From: Syntrophomonadaceae bacterium
GTDB taxonomy: Bacteria > Bacillota_D > Dethiobacteria > DTU022 > PWGO01
Assembly: GCA_003554535.1 (NCBI GenBank)
Contig: PWGT01000068.1
Coordinates: forward strand, 1-6,276
Direction: 5' to 3'
Length of the DNA stretch: 6,276 nt
Position numbers and translations under genes: made by a program. Shown piece by piece: positions 1 through 4,706 of the stretch (positions within the stretch are counted from its first letter, which is position 1; the number at the start of each line of letters is the position of its first letter). The notes beneath the pieces were generated by a model. It ran no database searches, was not told the DNA's origin, and saw only the letters and a list, made by a program, of their open reading frames with translations.

Positions 1-578
1 GTGGAAAACTACTCTGGGCCCTGCCGCTAACATTAATTGCCTCGTTAATCCTGGGTATGGGGGTTCCTACCACAGCCAAGTATATCATTCTGGCCACCCT
101 GGTCGCACCAGCCTTGGTTAACCTGGGCGCTCCGGTGCTGGCGGCCCACCTGTTTATCCTGTACTTTGGCACCGATGCGGACATTACACCTCCTGTTGGG
201 TTGGCGGCCTACGCCGCTGCGGGGCTGGCCGGGGCTCACCCGCTAACAACCGGCTGGGAAGCGTTGAAAATGGGTATCCCGGCGTATATCGCTCCGCTGG
301 TTTTTATCACGGGACCGGCTCTGCTCTTAATTGGCACCCCAAGTGAAATAGCCCTGGCACTCCCAACTGCGGCTTTTGCCTGTGTTGGTCTGGGTGCGGC
401 GATGCAGGGCTATTTTGTCCGCGTTATGCCCTGGTGGCACCGTCCCATTTTGTTTGCCGGGTCGGTTATGCTCATGGAAACCAGGTTGATGTGGGATTTG
501 ATTGGTCTGGCTCTGGTAGGAGGGATCTTTATGATCGAAATAATTGCCAAAAAATCCGAGGAGAGCATGGCGGCATAA
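1..578 (+). CDS. Fused TRAP transporter permease (4TM/12TM, DctM-like), 3' end only
   Basis: This is the C-terminal ~190 residues of an integral inner-membrane permease of the tripartite ATP-independent periplasmic (TRAP) type. The frame is open from the left edge, so the start lies outside the window; the internal ATG at 57 is not the start. The identifying motif is GMGVPTTAKYI near the window start, followed by hydrophobic segments with PALVNLGAP and DADITPPVGLAAYAAAGLAG, as in fused small-plus-large-subunit permeases. Proteins of this family import organic acids using a Na+ or proton gradient together with an extracytoplasmic solute receptor (often TAXI-type). The receptor gene would be expected upstream and is not visible. 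The last helix ends in a short charged tail (AKKSEESMAA). The stretch is much richer in G+C than the genes to its right. The substrate cannot be told from this fragment. Identity as a TRAP permease is secure. Confidence 0.88.
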   Translation, partial: GKLLWALPLTLIASLILGMGVPTTAKYIILATLVAPALVNLGAPVLAAHLFILYFGTDADITPPVGLAAYAAAGLAGAHPLTTGWEALKMGIPAYIAPLVFITGPALLLIGTPSEIALALPTAAFACVGLGAAMQGYFVRVMPWWHRPILFAGSVMLMETRLMWDLIGLALVGGIFMIEIIAKKSEESMAA

Positions 579-675
579 ATTTGACGAAAAGCCTGATGAA
601 TTAATCCCAACAGCAATTAATAACTGGTTTAATTGAGGTTTTTCACAAATCTTGATAACTATGAAATGCATGGAT

Positions 676-716
676 AAGGCTGTACTACTTTAAAGTTGGT
701 GCAGCCTTTATTCTTT
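676..716 (+). terminator. Probable intrinsic terminator of the TRAP permease operon
   Basis: AAGGCTG at 676-682 pairs perfectly with CAGCCTT at 702-708. The palindrome ACTTTAAAGT (687-696) lies inside, so the hairpin can extend inwards. It is followed by a T-rich stretch (TTTATTCTTT). It lies about 100 bases after the permease stop. The T-run is interrupted, so strength is uncertain. Confidence 0.55.
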
Positions 717-723
717 AGTGTGA

Positions 724-897
724 AAATGGAGTTTTAAGTTTCCCGGTATCGACTCCGGTTATCTTCGCGGCAAAGCGCTACTTACAGCAATACTGTCCGT
801 TTGCGCTATTGCAATTATGGCTACAACCTGCTATGGTATTATAACCAGGAGCAAAACACCAGTAACAGGAGAAGAGGTGTCAGGGCATGCTTTTTGA
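724..897 (+). pseudogene. Possible remnant of a membrane protein 3' end, overlapping the start of the next gene
   Basis: Between an in-frame TGA at 721 and a TGA at 895 one frame is open for 57 codons. It reads like a real protein tail: KWSFKFPGIDSGYLRGKALL, then a strongly hydrophobic stretch (TAILSVCAIAIMATTCYGII, about one membrane span), then a polar end (TRSKTPVTGEEVSGHAF). There is no ATG with a ribosome binding site at its beginning; the only in-frame ATG is at 817, inside the hydrophobic part. It could be the decayed end of a transporter, or chance. The last 11 bases overlap the start of the oxidoreductase gene. I do not recognise a family. The rest of the 579-886 gap holds only the terminator above and a weak promoter. 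Confidence 0.22.
809..837 (+). promoter_or_regulatory. Weak sigma-A-like promoter candidate for the flavin oxidoreductase gene
   Basis: TTGCAA (809-814) and TATGGT (832-837) are separated by 17 bases; each matches four of six consensus positions. The expected start of transcription, near 844, would give a leader of about 43 bases. It lies within the possible gene remnant, so it may be chance. Confidence 0.28.
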
Positions 898-1990
898 GCC
901 TTTGAACATAAATGATGATGTACAAGTAAAAAACAGGCTTGTCTTTCCACCAATCACCACCGGTTTTGCTGCAGAAACAGGAATTGTTTCGGAAAAAATG
1001 TGTACCTTTTATGAAGAAAAAGCAAAAAGCGGGCTTGGAATGGTTATTGTGGAAGCTGCAGCTACTTCACCCGGTGGTAAGCTGACCCTCCGTTCTCCGG
1101 GCATTTGGGATGAGAGCTTTGTGGCTGGGTTGTCCAGGGTTTCAATGCTAATCAAAAACCAGGGTGCAGTTCCAGTTCTACAGCTGGCCCATGCCGGGTT
1201 TCGTTCAGCGGATGGAGAAATCAGGCCTGTCGGGCCATCCCCTATTTCCTTAAAGAAAAATGCTGCCCGTCCATATGAATTAAGCAAAGAAGAAATCAAA
1301 GAAATCATTGCAGGTTTCGTCCGGGGCGCGGAAAGGGCATACAAGGCTGGTTTTGCAGGGATAGAGCTTCACTGTGCCCATTTTTACCTCCTGAGCAGTT
1401 TTTTATCTTCTGTAACCAATAGGAGAAATGATGAATATGGTGGCAATGTAGAGGGTAAAAGCCGGATTATCAGGGAAATCATTCAAGAGGTAAAAGGAAA
1501 GGTTGATCAAAATTTTATCCTGGGCTGCCGGATTAATGGTTCCGAACTGGCAGAAGAGGGAATCAACCTCCATGAGGCGGTTGACATTTCCAGGGAACTG
1601 GAACGCTCCGGGGCCGACATGGTTCATGTTTCAGCTTATGATATATATGTTGAAGCTTTGAAACGGTTTGTCAGGGTTCCGGCCCTGGCTGTTCCCCGGA
1701 AAGATGATCAACCCGGGACTTTTGTCCCTTATGCAGAAAAAGTGCGGCAGAACGTGAATATACCAGTTATTTCGGTAGGAAAAATCAACAGGGGCGACCT
1801 GGCTGAAGAGATTGTTTCCCAGGGAAAAAGTGACCTGGTAGCCATAGGCCGCCCGCTTATTGCAGACCCTCAGTTTATTAACAAGATGATCAATCACGAA
1901 CCAGTCCAGGAGTGTAAATACTGTCTTTTCTGCCTGAAAGCGATACGAAAGGGAGAAATCAAGTGCAAGGTAAACCCCGCAGTTGTATAA
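887..1990 (+). CDS. Stand-alone NADH:flavin oxidoreductase / enoate-reductase-type FMN barrel with C-terminal Fe-S motif
   Basis: A 367-residue cytoplasmic protein of the old yellow enzyme family, closest in style to the N-terminal half of 2,4-dienoyl-CoA reductase and 2-enoate reductase. It is expected to bind FMN in a TIM barrel and reduce activated C=C bonds. Visible family features are the N-terminal NRLVFPPIT segment, QLAHAG (99-104), the catalytic His pair H162/H165 in HCAHFYLL, NRRNDEYGGNVEGKSR (178-193), and the phosphate-binding region ending GRPLIADPQF (321-330). C343, C346, C349 and C360 form a probable [4Fe-4S] site. The protein stops seven residues after the last Cys, whereas full-length relatives (~640-670 aa) continue into FAD- and NAD(P)-binding domains. 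The glycines usual in the HGAHGYL loop are Cys and Phe here. The start at 887 has GAGGTG seven bases upstream. The electron donor and substrate are unknown. Confidence 0.85.
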   Translation: MLFEPLNINDDVQVKNRLVFPPITTGFAAETGIVSEKMCTFYEEKAKSGLGMVIVEAAATSPGGKLTLRSPGIWDESFVAGLSRVSMLIKNQGAVPVLQLAHAGFRSADGEIRPVGPSPISLKKNAARPYELSKEEIKEIIAGFVRGAERAYKAGFAGIELHCAHFYLLSSFLSSVTNRRNDEYGGNVEGKSRIIREIIQEVKGKVDQNFILGCRINGSELAEEGINLHEAVDISRELERSGADMVHVSAYDIYVEALKRFVRVPALAVPRKDDQPGTFVPYAEKVRQNVNIPVISVGKINRGDLAEEIVSQGKSDLVAIGRPLIADPQFINKMINHEPVQECKYCLFCLKAIRKGEIKCKVNPAVV

Positions 1991-2011
1991 AATAGTCCCA
2001 TTTTTAGCGCC

Positions 2012-2374
2012 TTATGGAAGTTCCCCGTCGCTGGCAACTTTGACCCAGATGCACTGCTGAGCATGTCCAGCCAGCTCATCCTTGATCATTTTATGTATCC
2101 CTGAGATTTCCTCTTTGGTTTGGTTAAATATTTTATTGCATCCATCATCCAAATCCAAATCTATGCCTTCCTGGGCCAGTTGAAAGACTTCGTCCAACTT
2201 GGCCAAAATTTGGGCATACTTTTCCTTCGTCTTCATAGCATCCCGCATCATTTCTGTTTCTTCTTCGTCCAGGAGTTCAAATTTTTCTTTGGGTGCACCA
2301 CATTTGGGACATATTTCGGGGGGCTCGTCTCCCTCATGAAGATATCCACAAACTTCACATCGCCACATTTTCAT
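2012..2374 (-). CDS. Rubredoxin-like domain protein with helical C-terminal region
   Basis: A 120-residue soluble protein. The N-terminus has two zinc/iron knuckles, C6-x2-C9 and C22-x2-C25 ([12 protein letters not shown]...[15 protein letters not shown]). The short spacing between the knuckles is like the rubrerythrin-type rubredoxin domain, which holds one Fe(SCys)4 centre for single-electron transfer. Residues ~36-110 are highly charged and probably alpha-helical, with a lone Cys near the end. I do not see the paired ExxH motifs of a rubrerythrin di-iron domain, so this is not a full rubrerythrin. The ATG at 2374 is preceded by AGGTGG seven bases upstream; a second ATG two codons later is also possible. 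It converges on the flavin oxidoreductase gene with only 21 bases between the stops and no obvious terminator there. A role as an electron carrier or in oxidative-stress defence is inferred from the domain only. Confidence 0.75.
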   Translation of the reverse strand: MKMWRCEVCGYLHEGDEPPEICPKCGAPKEKFELLDEEETEMMRDAMKTKEKYAQILAKLDEVFQLAQEGIDLDLDDGCNKIFNQTKEEISGIHKMIKDELAGHAQQCIWVKVASDGELP

Positions 2375-2462
2375 TTTTCATCCACCTTTCCGTTAGTATT
2401 TCACTACTACATTTCAGTTTCTGCTGAGAATTCCAGCAAGGTAAATTCCTTTAACCGAAACA

Positions 2463-2491
2463 ATTATACTTGTATTTTATCTATTTTCTAA
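2463..2491 (-). promoter_or_regulatory. Sigma-A-like promoter for the rubredoxin-like gene
   Basis: On the minus strand a perfect TATAAT (2463-2468) lies 17 bases downstream of TTAGAA (2486-2491), a weak -35 matching three of six. Transcription from about 2456 would give a leader of roughly 80 bases. That leader contains a short interrupted inverted repeat (TGCTG...CAGCA) around 2432-2450. Confidence 0.42.
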
Positions 2492-2521
2492 TTATTACGC
2501 AATACTTAAATATAAACAGGC

Positions 2522-2550
2522 TTTCGTCTCATATAAATTAAACGACGAAA
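2522..2550. repeat. Seven-base inverted repeat in the divergent intergenic region
   Basis: TTTCGTC (2522-2528) and GACGAAA (2544-2550) are perfect complements separated by 15 AT-rich bases. The repeat lies between the two divergent promoters, just upstream of the -35 of the rightward one. No T-run follows on either strand, so it does not look like a terminator. An operator is possible but unproven. Confidence 0.35.
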
Positions 2551-2567
2551 ATTTTCTGGAAATAGGG

Positions 2568-2596
2568 AAGACAAAAAGACACAAATATGTTATAAT
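2568..2596 (+). promoter_or_regulatory. Sigma-A-like promoter for the gene at 2668
   Basis: AAGACA (2568-2573) and a perfect TATAAT (2591-2596) are separated by 17 bases. A second TATAAT occurs at 2613-2618 without a good -35. Transcription from about 2603 gives a leader of roughly 65 bases to the ATG at 2668. Confidence 0.5.
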
Positions 2597-2667
2597 GTTA
2601 AAAAAGGTATTATATAATATGCTTTCTCCCTGTGGACATCTCAAATCTTGAGAAAGCGGGTGAGGAA

Positions 2668-3117
2668 ATGAGATACTTGATTACAAGAAAGGTAAAAAAA
2701 CTATCCAAAGATTTTAAAAGCAATAAACTCGAAATTACTATCCCGGAGAACCAAATGATTGAAGTCGCCTATAAGGCGCCAACAGGTGAAGACAGGAAAG
2801 AGCAGATTATCGGAGCGTATATTTATCTGAAAATGGGGGAGGATGTTTATCCTTCCATTGTAGAATTTTCTATGGATGAAGTGGAACTGATTGGGGATAC
2901 CATCAGCAAAGCAGAGTTGGTTCAGGAAGCAGTGTTAAAGGGTAGGCTGTTTTTTATTAATAAAGAGGTTTGTACTTGCTGGGAATTTGTACGAATGTTA
3001 AATTATCTTCCGTTTGATGACTTTAAAACAGTAAACGATAATGATAGCATTCTGCGAGTTGTTCAAAAAAACAAGGCTTCTTATCCAGGAAAACAGGAAT
3101 ATGTAGTTGTGTTTTAA
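2668..3117 (+). CDS. Hypothetical soluble protein, about 149 residues
   Basis: I do not recognise this protein. It is charged and without signal peptide or membrane span, and reads as mixed alpha/beta. A basic N-terminus (MRYLITRKVKKLSKDFKSNK) is followed by likely beta strands (LEITIP, MIEVAYKAP), then QIIGAYIYLKMGEDVYPSIV, an acidic stretch (FSMDEVELIGDTISKAELVQ), and VCTCWEFVRMLNYLPFDDF, ending in EYVVVF. The open frame extends to a GTG at 2632, but that codon has no ribosome binding site. The ATG at 2668 has GGTGA four bases upstream, so it is preferred. It is a single-gene unit, with a promoter upstream and a strong terminator 26 bases after the stop. Coding is supported by length, isolation between signals and sensible composition. 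The function is unknown. Confidence 0.7.
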   Translation: MRYLITRKVKKLSKDFKSNKLEITIPENQMIEVAYKAPTGEDRKEQIIGAYIYLKMGEDVYPSIVEFSMDEVELIGDTISKAELVQEAVLKGRLFFINKEVCTCWEFVRMLNYLPFDDFKTVNDNDSILRVVQKNKASYPGKQEYVVVF

Positions 3118-3143
3118 AAGTGTTTGGCGGTTAGAAAATTAAG

Positions 3144-3166
3144 CCGGGGCAAAGCCCCGGTTTTTT
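3144..3166 (+). terminator. Strong intrinsic terminator after the hypothetical gene
   Basis: CCGGGGC (3144-3150), a three-base loop AAA, and GCCCCGG (3154-3160) form a perfect seven-pair GC stem, followed at once by TTTTTT. This is a textbook rho-independent terminator. Confidence 0.92.
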
Positions 3167-3221
3167 CTTGTTATTTTAACATTCCTACCGTTGCTGGAAT
3201 ATACTACAGGTGAACAGGAAA

Positions 3222-3407
3222 ATGGGGGTGAATTTTTTGAGGAGACATAGGCGGCTGGCAGCACTAAAAAAGGCATTGGGGGTTGGAATGGCTGTTGCAG
3301 GAATTACCTTGATCGTTAAAACGCTACCTGTTTTTCTGTGGCCGCTTCTGCTCGGCCTTTTATTGGTCTGGTTGGGTTGGACTCTATATGCAGTGAATAA
3401 TCCTTAA
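3222..3407 (+). CDS. Small membrane protein with two hydrophobic segments
   Basis: About 61 residues, not recognised. A basic N-terminus (RRHRRLAALKK) precedes a first hydrophobic segment (ALGVGMAVAGITLIV, ~18-32) and a second, very hydrophobic one rich in Leu and Trp (VFLWPLLLGLLLVWLGWTLY, ~37-56), ending in AVNNP. It should sit in the cytoplasmic membrane as a hairpin with the positive end inside. The start is uncertain: in-frame candidates are GTG 3210, ATG 3222, GTG 3228 and TTG 3237. TTG 3237 has the best-spaced ribosome binding site (GGGGGTGA, five bases away); ATG 3222 is preferred as the commoner codon. No terminator lies between it and spoVM 53 bases downstream, so the two may be transcribed together. 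A sporulation role is therefore possible but is only an inference from position. Confidence 0.62.
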   Translation: MGVNFLRRHRRLAALKKALGVGMAVAGITLIVKTLPVFLWPLLLGLLLVWLGWTLYAVNNP

Positions 3408-3460
3408 AGCCCGGACTGCTACAAATTAGAGAATACTTGGGGAAAAAGGGGGTAGGAAAA

Positions 3461-3532
3461 ATGAAGTTTGTAGTAATTAAAATGCCCAGATTTTTAAGCT
3501 CAATTATTTTAAGCATTTTGGGGAAGAAATAA
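3461..3532 (+). CDS. spoVM: Stage V sporulation protein SpoVM (23-residue membrane-curvature peptide)
   Basis: A 23-codon gene, easily missed. The peptide begins MKFVVIKMPRFLSS and ends ILGKK. Compared from memory with the 26-residue Bacillus subtilis SpoVM (MKFYTIKLPKFLGG...), it shares M1 K2 F3, I6 K7, P9, F11 L12, I15 and L20 G21. Pro9, which is important for function in B. subtilis, is kept. SpoVM is an amphipathic helix that recognises the convex outer forespore membrane, recruits the coat-base ATPase SpoIVA, and is needed for cortex and coat assembly. The ATG follows a GGGGG ribosome binding site eight bases upstream. It is next to and convergent with rpmB; in B. subtilis spoVM is also a neighbour of rpmB, which strongly supports the call. 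The peptide is about three residues shorter than the B. subtilis one, and the GG after FL is SS here. Transcription by sigma-E is expected from the family, but no convincing sigma-E promoter was found. Confidence 0.9.
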   Translation: MKFVVIKMPRFLSSIILSILGKK

Positions 3533-3540
3533 ATGTGCGC

Positions 3541-3580
3541 AAAATAAAATAAAAGCGCAAGAAATTTGCGCTTCTTTTTT
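3541..3580. terminator. Bidirectional terminator between spoVM and rpmB
   Basis: AAGCGCAA (3553-3560) pairs with TTGCGCTT (3566-3573). On the plus strand TTCTTTTTT follows. On the minus strand the flanking A-rich stretch 3541-3554 reads as a T-rich run. The hairpin can therefore end both spoVM (plus) and rpmB (minus) transcripts. A further GCGCAAA at 3538-3544 could compete for the same arm. Confidence 0.85.
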
Positions 3581-3626
3581 AATACTATCTGTTAGATTAT
3601 AAAGGAGAAACTGGGCAGTATTGCAT

Positions 3627-3818
3627 TTAAATGGCACGCTTAACTTTGTTGTCCTTCAAACAGCGGGAGCATACCCTAATTCGCTGGGGCACTCCATTAA
3701 TTACTGCTTTTACCTTTTGTATGTTTGGTTTCCAATTTCGCTTGGTTCTAATATGAGAGTGGCTGAGCATGAATCCGCTTTTCTTTTCTTTTCCACAAAT
3801 ATCGCATTTTTTGGCCAT
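3627..3818 (-). CDS. rpmB: 50S ribosomal protein L28 (bL28), zinc-ribbon form
   Basis: A 63-residue basic protein of the large ribosomal subunit. Family features are MAKKCDICGK at the N-terminus, SHSHIRTKRNWKPNIQKV in the middle and RIRVCSRCLKDNKV near the C-terminus. Two CxxC pairs (C5/C8 and C50/C53 counted from the chosen Met) mark the zinc-binding variant, as opposed to the Cys-less one. The start is the ATG whose complement is at 3816-3818, with a strong GGAGGTGAT site seven bases upstream (complement 3825-3833). An in-frame TTG one codon earlier is less likely. The gene is monocistronic, convergent with spoVM, and ends before the shared terminator. Length and motifs are typical. Confidence 0.96.
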   Translation of the reverse strand: MAKKCDICGKEKKSGFMLSHSHIRTKRNWKPNIQKVKAVINGVPQRIRVCSRCLKDNKVKRAI

Positions 3819-3855
3819 CAAGTATCACCTCCATTTGTAGCGCGAAACAAATTAA

Positions 3856-3884
3856 ATTTTAACATACAGCTTGAATAAAAACAA
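3856..3884 (-). promoter_or_regulatory. Probable sigma-A promoter for rpmB
   Basis: On the minus strand TTGTTT (complement 3879-3884) and TAAAAT (complement 3856-3861) are 17 bases apart, placing the transcription start about 30 bases ahead of the rpmB start codon. The -10 matches five of six and the -35 three of six. Confidence 0.42.
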
Positions 3885-3890
3885 GGAAAA

Positions 3891-3920
3891 AAGACTACTG
3901 CAGGCAGGAATTTTTATAAT
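3891..3920 (+). promoter_or_regulatory. Possible promoter for the DUF1858 gene
   Basis: A perfect TATAAT (3915-3920) lies 18 bases after AAGACT (3891-3896), a poor -35. TATAATT (3915-3921) is also one arm of an AT-rich inverted repeat with AATTATA (3932-3938), which could be an operator overlapping the -10. Alternatively the repeat simply reflects AT-rich DNA. Confidence 0.35.
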
Positions 3921-3967
3921 TTAAGTGAATTAATTATATAACTACTTGACAGGTGAGTGAATCGCTT

Positions 3968-4177
3968 ATGCCACTGATACATAAAGAAATGACCATATTC
4001 GAGATCCTGCAGAACTATCCAGGATCGAGCGAAGTATTGGAACAATTTGGAATGCCTTGCTGTGAATGTTTGGCCCAGATGGAAGAGAGTTTAGAAAAAG
4101 GGGCAAAAAGGCACCGGGTCGATTTAGATCTACTGATTGAAGAGTTAATTCTTTTTATCCAAAACAATCAAGCGTAA
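3968..4177 (+). CDS. DUF1858-domain small protein
   Basis: About 69 residues. The layout fits the DUF1858 family, small domains typified by a 'hybrid-cluster-associated disulfide' subgroup and common in anaerobes. IHKEMTIFEILQNYPGSSEV forms the first helices, then LEQFGMPCCECLAQ carries the conserved 'GM-x-C-x2-C' element, and EKGAKRHRVDLDLLIEELIL forms the last helices. The Cys pair is kept, and a third Cys sits next to the first one (C-C-E-C). The function of the family is not established; a redox-sensing or metal-linked role is often suspected. The frame also opens at GTG 3953, but that codon has no ribosome binding site. ATG 3968 gives the usual family start and has AGGTGA upstream, though at a longish distance. 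It is a single gene followed by its own terminator. Confidence 0.75.
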   Translation: MPLIHKEMTIFEILQNYPGSSEVLEQFGMPCCECLAQMEESLEKGAKRHRVDLDLLIEELILFIQNNQA

Positions 4178-4202
4178 ATAAATCTTAATAAAATGGGTTT
4201 TG

Positions 4203-4246
4203 AAAAAAATTCCTTGCAAGAATCCGTCTTTCAAGGAATTTTTTTT
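4203..4246 (+). terminator. Intrinsic terminator after the DUF1858 gene
   Basis: AAAAAATTCCTTG (4204-4216) and CAAGGAATTTTTT (4232-4244) form a 13-pair stem with a 15-base loop, running into a T-tract. Because A-runs and T-runs flank the stem, it may also work on the minus strand. Confidence 0.85.
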
Positions 4247-4264
4247 GTGAAATTGTAAAGAATA

Positions 4265-4295
4265 ATATACTTTTAGGAAATAATTCTAAGTATAT
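4265..4295. repeat. Eight-base inverted repeat upstream of the SASP gene
   Basis: ATATACTT (4265-4272) and AAGTATAT (4288-4295) are perfect complements with 15 bases between them. The repeat lies 55-85 bases ahead of the SASP start, in the region where a forespore (sigma-G) promoter is expected. I could not place a convincing sigma-G -35/-10 pair, so the meaning is open. Confidence 0.3.
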
Positions 4296-4349
4296 TTAGC
4301 AGACTACATGAGATACTATGACTAAGTTAGAAGCAAGGAGGTGAAATCT

Positions 4350-4634
4350 ATGGTAACGAACCAAAGAAGGTCCGGGCGGAACAGGGTGCTGGTTCCGGGC
4401 TCAGAGCAGGCCCTGGAAAACTACAAATATGAAATCGCCAATGAACTGGGTATTAACTATACTGGTGATTTGGGAGAATTAACATCTCGCCAGAACGGTT
4501 ATGTTGGTGGCTACATGGTACGGAAAATGATTCAACAAGTGGAAAACCAGATGGCCCAGGGGCAGGTCCAGACAGCACAACTGGCCCAGCAACCTCAACC
4601 CCAGCAGCAAGCTAGTCAGCAAAACCAATATTAG
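4350..4634 (+). CDS. Alpha/beta-type small acid-soluble spore protein with glutamine-rich tail
   Basis: A 94-residue DNA-binding protein of the dormant spore. Alpha/beta SASPs coat spore DNA, force an A-like conformation and protect it from UV and heat. Both family blocks are present: LVPGSEQALENYKYEIANELGINY (14-37), which includes the germination protease site region (cleavage expected after the Glu of EIANE), and LTSRQNGYVGGYMVRKMIQQ (44-63). After residue 61 the protein continues for about 33 residues, of which 16 are Gln, with PQPQQQ and QQ runs. Typical family members are ~60-75 residues and end soon after the second block. The start is ATG 4350, with AAGGAGG at 4335-4341 and an eight-base spacer; the in-frame GTG at 4341 lies inside that site and is rejected. 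Expression in the forespore under sigma-G is expected from the family. Confidence 0.93.
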   Translation: MVTNQRRSGRNRVLVPGSEQALENYKYEIANELGINYTGDLGELTSRQNGYVGGYMVRKMIQQVENQMAQGQVQTAQLAQQPQPQQQASQQNQY

Positions 4635-4641
4635 GGACCAA

Positions 4642-4675
4642 ATACACAGTAAGACGATACACACAGTAAGACAAT
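4642..4675. repeat. Two-copy 17-base tandem repeat after the SASP gene
   Basis: ATACACAGTAAGACGAT (4642-4658) is followed directly by ACACACAGTAAGACAAT (4659-4675). The copies differ at two positions and share the 12-base core ACACAGTAAGAC. The repeat lies between the SASP stop and its terminator. No function is evident. Confidence 0.8.
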
Positions 4676-4706
4676 AGTCGCCAGTGTTTGAAAAGCTTTT
4701 GTTGAT

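Noticed and set aside
327..671. Minus-strand ORFs opposite the TRAP permease (to 616 and 671)
   Set aside because: They are antisense to a clear TRAP permease reading frame, with no ribosome binding site or recognisable motif.
2120..2491. 123-codon plus-strand ORF
   Set aside because: It lies opposite the rubredoxin-like gene, whose CxxC motifs and ribosome binding site are convincing. The plus-strand protein is low-complexity (Phe/His rich) and has no clear start site.
2632..2667. GTG start giving 12 extra residues to the hypothetical gene
   Set aside because: No ribosome binding site precedes it, whereas ATG 2668 has GGTGA at a good distance.
3621..3878. 85-codon plus-strand ORF
   Set aside because: It is a shadow of rpmB, which is certain on the minus strand.
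4290..4320. Sigma-G promoter using GTATA (4290-4294) with CATGAGA (4307-4313)
   Set aside because: The spacer would be only 12 bases and the -10 match is poor.
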